From Holothuria scabra (Eukaryota > Echinodermata > Holothuroidea > Aspidochirotida > Holothuriidae), in NCBI GenBank assembly GCA_037179385.1, contig CM074187.1:42566879-42630878 (forward strand): 64,000 nt of DNA, read 5' to 3'. Shown here piece after piece: positions 58,202 through 64,000 of the stretch. Below the pieces are notes generated by a model that worked only from the letters and a program-made list of their open reading frames with translations, had not been told where the DNA came from and searched no databases. The position numbers were made by a program, and so were the translations under genes. Numbering within the stretch: the first letter of the stretch is position 1; each line of letters begins with the position of its first letter.

Positions 58202-59476
58202 TCAAACATTAGTTTTTATTTTTTCGTCCTCTTCAAACTCAAATTTGTTGTCGGGTTGGTCTTTAGGGCTCGTTCGACGGACGTACAACGCTGATTGACT
58301 CAAGTTTTGTTCTCGAATAAGAATTGTTTTTCTTCTAAACGTATCAGGTAAGCAACAGCAAAATGATTCCCAGAAAGGGCTCAGTAACTCATGATCGACG
58401 GATAGGGGGTCGTTTGCCCCCGTCAGGAAACTAACAGCTAATCCTACTATGACACAAATCGACCACGCCATAACACTTATATACATATAGGAAAGCGAAT
58501 AAAAACTGTAATTCAACGTCTCCCCACTTATTAATGTTGATTCAGTTGGCGATATCAATTCCGTAGTATTGATACTGTAAAAATGGTTTAATGCTGGCGT
58601 GATTGTCGTAACGTCTATTACACAACCTTCTATTGACACTGGTGGATCAATATAGGGGGTGGGGTTCAATTCCCTACCGACAGCATAACCTATGCCGCAT
58701 AAAGAACCCACTACTAGCCCACTTAGTACCCCTTTGGAAGTACTCCAAGGGAAGAAGATTCCTAAAGTGAAGACTCCCAGAACAGGCCCACTAACAATGC
58801 CCATTAATATGAGAGTTTTGTTGAGAAGGTCCCCCATGACTGAGGCTAAAAAAGCTAGCACTATCCCCAAAAGACCGCATCCTGCTGCAAATAATTTTGT
58901 GATAATAGTAAGTGTTCTGTCCTCTATATCTGGAAACTGAGGTTTGATTATGTCTTCAGCTACAATGGCCGCCAATGCATTCATTCCTGACGAAACGGAG
59001 CTGAGAGATGCACTAAAAGCACACGAGATCAGCACACCAGCCATTCCAGGGACCGATCCAACAAGATCAACGATAAACAATGGTATTAGTTGATCCTTTT
59101 TCTGTATTCTCTGTGACAAGAGCGGATCACAATCCGCGTAGTATGCATACATCACAATGCCCGTTATCACAGCAAGGATCTGAGTTAATGCAATCAGACA
59201 TACTCCCAACCAGGCAGCTCTGTTGGCGTTTTTCACACTGCTACAGCTGAGAAATCTCTGTGCAATCAGTTGATTACATGCACAATTGAAAACAACTTGG
59301 AACGTACCACCGACAACCAAGGTCCAAAATGAATGTCGGATGGTAGGATCAATACGGAAGTCTAACAGAGTTGTACGATTGCCTTCTGAAGCCAATTGCC
59401 ACACTCTCCCGACTCCACCAACATTCCAACAGCCAACGATAATCATGATGAAGAATCCAAGAATCATTACTGAAAA
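58202..59476 (-). CDS. SLC5-family sodium-coupled solute transporter, gene 2, terminal exon (partial)
   Basis: The exon starts after the acceptor ttattctcctcag in phase 0 with FSVMILGFFIMIIVGC, aligning exactly with the start of gene 1 exon 2, and runs 424 residues to TGA at 58202-58204. Shared with gene 1: RHSFW, NQLIAQRFLSC, ASLSSVSSGMNAL (Na2-site region), AEDIIKP, and the Cys cluster CCCLP after the last helix. The putative extracellular loop has sequons NTT and NYS. The tail is acidic and ends KTNV, a class I PDZ-ligand pattern. Exon 1 (about 194 codons) is not found up to 64000 and should lie upstream, outside the window. The two genes are clearly diverged paralogues, not a recent copy. 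Substrate unknown. Confidence 0.88.
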   Translation of the reverse strand, partial: FSVMILGFFIMIIVGCWNVGGVGRVWQLASEGNRTTLLDFRIDPTIRHSFWTLVVGGTFQVVFNCACNQLIAQRFLSCSSVKNANRAAWLGVCLIALTQILAVITGIVMYAYYADCDPLLSQRIQKKDQLIPLFIVDLVGSVPGMAGVLISCAFSASLSSVSSGMNALAAIVAEDIIKPQFPDIEDRTLTIITKLFAAGCGLLGIVLAFLASVMGDLLNKTLILMGIVSGPVLGVFTLGIFFPWSTSKGVLSGLVVGSLCGIGYAVGRELNPTPYIDPPVSIEGCVIDVTTITPALNHFYSINTTELISPTESTLISGETLNYSFYSLSYMYISVMAWSICVIVGLAVSFLTGANDPLSVDHELLSPFWESFCCCLPDTFRRKTILIREQNLSQSALYVRRTSPKDQPDNKFEFEEDEKIKTNV

Positions 59477-62400
59477 CTGAGGAGAATAAAGAGAAAAGGA
59501 AGGGGTTGAAACTGTTCTGCTACTTCGTTACCACATAACCGTATATTACATCAAATACAAAAAAGTCTAAGTGCACTGCGGCCTGGATTTGTAACATCAA
59601 GTTTACAATGATTTGAACGGCCTTCCCAGTGAGTGTTACAAAATACACTAGTTAAAGGGATTTCGCATGCTAAATGCATTTGGTATGCTGTATAGGTTTT
59701 GACTCTCGGGAGGTAATAAAGCTCCTGGAATCCACGCTCTTAACTTGGCCTCGAGTTACATAAAGTTTCTCACCTCACCGGTAACAACGAATCTCTTAAA
59801 ATCAAATCCATGGCTAAAGACCAGCACTGGAAAACGACAAGGAAAATTTTGGTCATTGGCTTATTTTAGACTAACATGGATATATTGTACGATTCAGTAA
59901 GAAAATTGTCCAGTATGTAAAACTGTGATACTTTTGTAAATCTGGAAATATCAAAACAGTCTTAAACTGGAACTTTGGTAATTGATTTACTGTAGTTCAC
60001 CATAAATCCGTTCCGCAGATTTCACCTCCTCACCTTCATTCCATTCTCATATCATCTTCAATTGCTATTTATAAGTTCCGGATACAAATTTATCATCTAG
60101 CTTAATGTTCCACCAACTGTGCAGGTTTTCACCCAAAATGAAAGAAACTCGTAAGGGCTATTTTCGAGTGCCATCATTTCATAATGTAGCATCCCTAGAA
60201 CGTATCCCATATTTTGCAATTACACCAATGAGAAATTGGTTTTAAAAGTCAGTTTCTTGCCGCCATCACCCTGTTTTTTAATTGACCAAATGGGATCATT
60301 TACTTTGCCAAACTGAACACCGATGTCGTTGTAACTGAACACATCCAAAATGAAACGTTCGTTTTAATTTGATGGAGTTGATTGGATTGCCTGAGTTTGA
60401 GTCCAGTTGCAACCCATCGATGGCCACATTCGTACGATTCCGGTGGAATGGGACTACATTCGGGTATTAAATCGAGTCCGACCTTTGACATTGTATCCAC
60501 CAAATATCCTTCTACAAATGACACTTAATGTAATTTTTACGAGGCTTCCGTCATATTTTAGGATTTCTTCAATGTGCACCATCAAGTAAAATGGAAGGGA
60601 AGGAATTTAAGTCGAAATTTGCAAGACTGCAGCATTAAATTTCATACTTATATATTTTAATGAAAAAATAATGGTTTTCAACCTAAAGCTCGGTTCATGA
60701 CACCGCTACCCTAAACATCACGACGGGAACCATCGCGTCGAGTCGTCTGGTCGTAGCAGTGTGAGCAGGGTCAAGCCCTTTCGATTTCTGTCGTGTATTA
60801 AATCGTCGGCGTGATGGAACATGTTCAGCTACGATTTTTGGTCATATTTTAGGACTTTAATATCCTCAGTGTGCAGCATCCAAAAAAGTGGAATGTGAGA
60901 AGGCAATTGGTCTGTTTAATCCAGAGTTACACAACCACGATTTGTCCACGATTGATGGACATTGCCTACCCCTTAGATGTACAGCAGACGTGGCCTGTTA
61001 CCTGCGACTAAGTATGGGGAACTTATACAAAGAGATCTCATAACATGCTGCTGATCGTGAATTCATTTTATGGCAAAGTATTTTCCTTTTCGTGGTTCAC
61101 TTTCAATATATTTGACTGGTAATACAATGTTTAGTCCATGTGATAGATGTTTTCATGTCACATCCCCCCTCGTTCAGGGCGGACCGGGATTTTGGTCCTT
61201 CAACGGATGTAACAATCAGTTCAGTTACTCTTAAGGCAAAAGTTCAGTTCTGTATGAGTAATGCTCTAATGACATTTCCTACTCTGTTCAACAGATTCAA
61301 CTACAACACAGCTATTACCGTGGCAACGCTTTGAAGACCGGAAGTAACCTGACCTACAGGCCTACATTTGTTAAATGTGAAATTGACTTTGCTATATCTG
61401 CCAGTCTCAAGAGGTACTGTAAACTCTACCCAACGATTGGAAGAAAAATATCGCTTCAAATTTGGAAAGAAACCGGGATTTTAGAATTCAATCTTGTTAG
61501 CAGCAACCCTGATATATGATGGAAACTATAACTGACCATAAAACGTCTCATAAGTTCAGTGAGTACCTGTACATGCGCTGTCAAAACTGTGTATGTGTAT
61601 GTGTGTGTGTGTGGGGGGGGGGGGGTATTTCTAGTCCCATTGGTCGTATATTCCTTCTTTGAAATATATCATTTTTTTCTTCGAATGTATTTCGTAAAGT
61701 AAGCAATATGCAGCGACAAAACGTATTTTGGGGACATTAAAGTAATTTTCTTCTATGAGCCCTTCCTTATTGATGACGGCCTAATATATATCCAGCATCT
61801 AAGAACAGCTTTCTACCCCAGTTAAACAATTTAACCAAAAAATCAATTTAGCAATTCAATCAATTTACGTGTTTCCACCTTTAAAATATGTCAGTACCTT
61901 GGTATCAAGCAATTGTTGTTGAATTGATTGTTGTTGCCGTGGAAGAGGGGCATGGCGCGATACCGCACAATAAAACAATGATATGTTGCGTTATCGAAGT
62001 GTTACGGACCCAATGTTAATGTAGTCGTCGGGGCGCTATCATCATGTTGTCGCGATTGTACACAACAAAAAAGGTTGACTCTTAAAAAGGAATTTCCTCC
62101 TTTTAGAGGAAATAATAATTCTGAACGAAACCCAATGAACTAACCACGACTATCTTAGCTAAGTGATTAATGCTGGTAAACGTATCATAACTCAAGGTCA
62201 TACCTACAGCGCCATTAAAACGGAACCTGCAATACCCTCACGTTCAGTACATGGCTTCGAGGGGGAAAGGCCGTGCTCATATCCCATGCAGACTATCGTA
62301 TGACCAATTAAGACGGTTTAGAGAAATCTACGGTTTGCGCCCACGTGGCAACGCGTGAACTACGAGCCATTTAATTGATTTTTGCATGCATGCGGAACCC

Positions 62401-62651
62401 GTTTATTACACTTGTGAAGAGAGAAGTCTACAAATCAAATCCTTTAATAAGGGGGTCAGGGTTTAAAACCCCTTGAAAACGTTTTCGCCACCATAGAAAT
62501 ATTCAAGGCTACCACTCTAGAGTCCCCTGTATAAAAGGTTTGCCCCTAGGAAGCCGTTTCGCCACTTCAGTACCTCAGTACCTTGTTTGACACCAAAATA
62601 GGAGTTTTATCTACCTAGGGGAGTGGTTTATGGAGAAGGGTGCCCTTCTAG
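59477..62651 (-). other. Part of the gene 2 intron or upstream region, no exon recognised
   Basis: If gene 2 has the same structure as gene 1, this is intronic. A weak duplication exists (catattttagga near 60552 and 60846). A TG microsatellite followed by a G run lies at 61588-61626. No SLC5 exon 1 motif on the minus strand. Confidence 0.45.
61588..61626. repeat. TG microsatellite plus poly-G run
   Basis: tgtgtatgtgtatgtgtgtg followed by about a dozen G residues. Confidence 0.8.
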
Positions 62652-62828
62652 ATGCCTAGATGCGAAATGGAGCCAGAAATTCCAGTTGGCCCCCTTTACA
62701 GTGGTTACGTTCCTGCTAATGAGAACTCTCGACTTATTGACCAACAGCCCGATGAGTTGAATGAACTAGGTATACCGATATCGAAGAATATCAACATGAA
62801 GCGAGTCACCTCGGGTGTTCAGATATGA
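62652..62828 (+). other. 58-codon open frame in one arm of an inverted duplication
   Basis: ATG at 62652 to TGA at 62826-62828. The composition looks protein-like (for example EPEIPVGPLYSGYVP, ISKNINMKRVTSGVQI), but no family is recognised. In the inverted partner arm, the corresponding frame keeps ISKYINMKRIT and VQI but has extra stops. It could be a decayed coding exon or chance. Confidence 0.25.
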
Positions 62829-63715
62829 TAGTATGCAGAGCACCATCCGTGGCTAGTAGTTTTATAGAACCTTCTATCGAAACGTATAAGGTGTCACATG
62901 ACAAACGATAAATTTTTGCATCAGATGGTAACATACACGATGAGTTTTGCGGTGAAGTGAGTTACATTTTAGGAAAAAGATGTAACTTTCAGCTAATAAA
63001 AAAGAATTGGGCTAGATACAGTTAAAAATACAAAACTCAATTTACTTCAATTTCAAATTATTGGCTTTGAAGACTAAATTTCTCTTCAAAAGCAATAAAC
63101 TTGTAAATTTTACACAATAACACTTTCCTTAAATTTCAAATTATTAAATTTGAAAGACTGCCATTTTCTTCCTTCAAAATCAATCACCTTGTACAGTTGT
63201 AGTGTTTACATAATGATACCTATTTATATAGATGTAGTAAACGTTTCTTGGAAATCCTCAGTCTGGGTATCCTGAGAGTTGATAAAAATATGAATAGATT
63301 TGTAAATTTATGACATTTTCTTTTGTTGGATATTTTGTCTAAAAATTACACCCTTTCCCTAAAATGTAACTAAGTTCACGCTAAACCCATCATGTAATTA
63401 TGTTACCCTTTGATAAGAAATTGTATTGTCTGTGATATGACACTGTACACGAAGGTTCTATCAAAGTTCAACTATCAAAAGTAATAATACCTTCTAAAAT
63501 ACGGCCGCCGTTTAAAGGAAAAAGCCGCCAGACCAATTAGCAACAGATGGTACACGACCATAGAGCAATTCCTATTATTCTGCTCCATGCGCACGGCAGA
63601 CTATCATATCTGAACATCTCAGGTAATTCGCTTCATGTTGATATACTTCGATATCGATACCTAGTTCTTCTTCTCAAGGCAACAAAGCACCGGGCTGCCG
63701 GTTTATTCATTTCCA
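62735..63715. repeat. Imperfect inverted duplication, arms ~270-370 bp
   Basis: gaactaggtataccgatatcg near 62764, atcaacatgaagcga and tgttcagatatgatag (62815-62830) recur in reverse complement near 63600-63670. tagaaccttc near 62866 and atggtaacat near 62926 pair with 63450 and 63400. The spacer contains a diverged 84-bp tandem pair (tttcaaattatt near 63050 and 63134). The right arm has an extra ~90-bp insert near 63480-63580. Confidence 0.6.
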
Positions 63716-64000
63716 AACTAGAAATAAAAGGTGACAAACTGACACTATCTCCAAATACCAGTGTGGAAAAAAGGGCCAAAGCACCTCTAATTTTGAAAAA
63801 GAAAATGTTACACTTATTTGGGTTAAAGAAAATAGACATACTGCCATGCTACCTTGCTATGTATCGATCTTCTTGATTTAGCTAGCCTATCGTTTGGGCT
63901 TGCCTTTTGTGATTCAGCCTAACCTGAACACCATGTGGACACTATGAAGTTGAAATGTATATGTTTTGTATATATTTTTCCCGGAAGAATGGGTGGTTTC
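63716..64000. other. Unassigned end of window
   Basis: Nothing recognised. Confidence 0.4.

Noticed and set aside
59477..64000. Search for exon 1 of SLC5 gene 2
   Set aside because: No minus-strand frame has the expected EYLLGNR, TPAEVY or GGIKAVIW-type motifs; the exon is presumed outside the window.

Overview
The window looks like genomic DNA from a marine invertebrate deuterostome, most probably an echinoderm. This rests on AT-rich, intron-bearing sequence, frequent TAGGCCTA-type motifs, a CR1/L2-like LINE, tRNA-derived SINEs, and many small DNA-transposon derivatives with TTAA, TA or 8-bp target duplications. No bacterial-style gene, rRNA, intact tRNA gene or CRISPR array was seen. The species assignment is inference.

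Only one kind of host gene is supported. Two paralogous solute:sodium symporters of the SLC5 family, closest in motif content to the SMCT/SMVT/NIS branch (SLC5A8/A12/A6/A5), lie on the minus strand. Gene 1 is complete: coding exon 1 at 32237-32818 and exon 2 at 21303-22583, separated by one 9.65-kb phase-0 intron, giving 620 residues. Gene 2 is represented by its last exon (58202-59476). It has the same phase-0 boundary, and its first exon must lie beyond base 64000. Both end in a C-terminal T-x-hydrophobic sequence typical of PDZ ligands, and both carry a CCCLP cluster after the last membrane helix.

The rest is mostly repeats. 0.9-7.2 kb: hAT-like and TTAA-flanked nonautonomous elements and a long composite inverted repeat. 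11-13.1 kb: a tandem satellite of about 13 monomers whose units contain nuclear-receptor-type DR1 and DR2 sequences, ending in a microsatellite and a hairpin (Helentron-like architecture). 16-20.7 kb: a SINE, a CACTCTA-ended MITE, a piggyBac-like MITE and another dispersed element. 22.6-32.2 kb: the gene 1 intron, with a 239-bp palindromic MITE, SINE pieces and a LINE remnant. 38-46 kb: a TTAA element, a TA-flanked foldback element built from 21-bp repeats, and more hAT-like copies. 49.6-53.2 kb: a near-complete LINE with an intact 1112-codon endonuclease-reverse transcriptase ORF. 53.2-54.2 kb: a hAT-like element with a TTAA element nested in it. 54.4-56.05 kb: five tandem copies of the piggyBac-like MITE, an apparent satellite in formation. 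62.7-63.7 kb: an imperfect inverted duplication carrying a 58-codon ORF in one arm.

No new enzymatic or defence system could be supported. The most interesting signals are the MITE-derived satellite, the DR1/DR2 satellite, a roughly 100-bp module shared between otherwise different mobile elements, the foldback element, and the intron-poor SLC5 pair.
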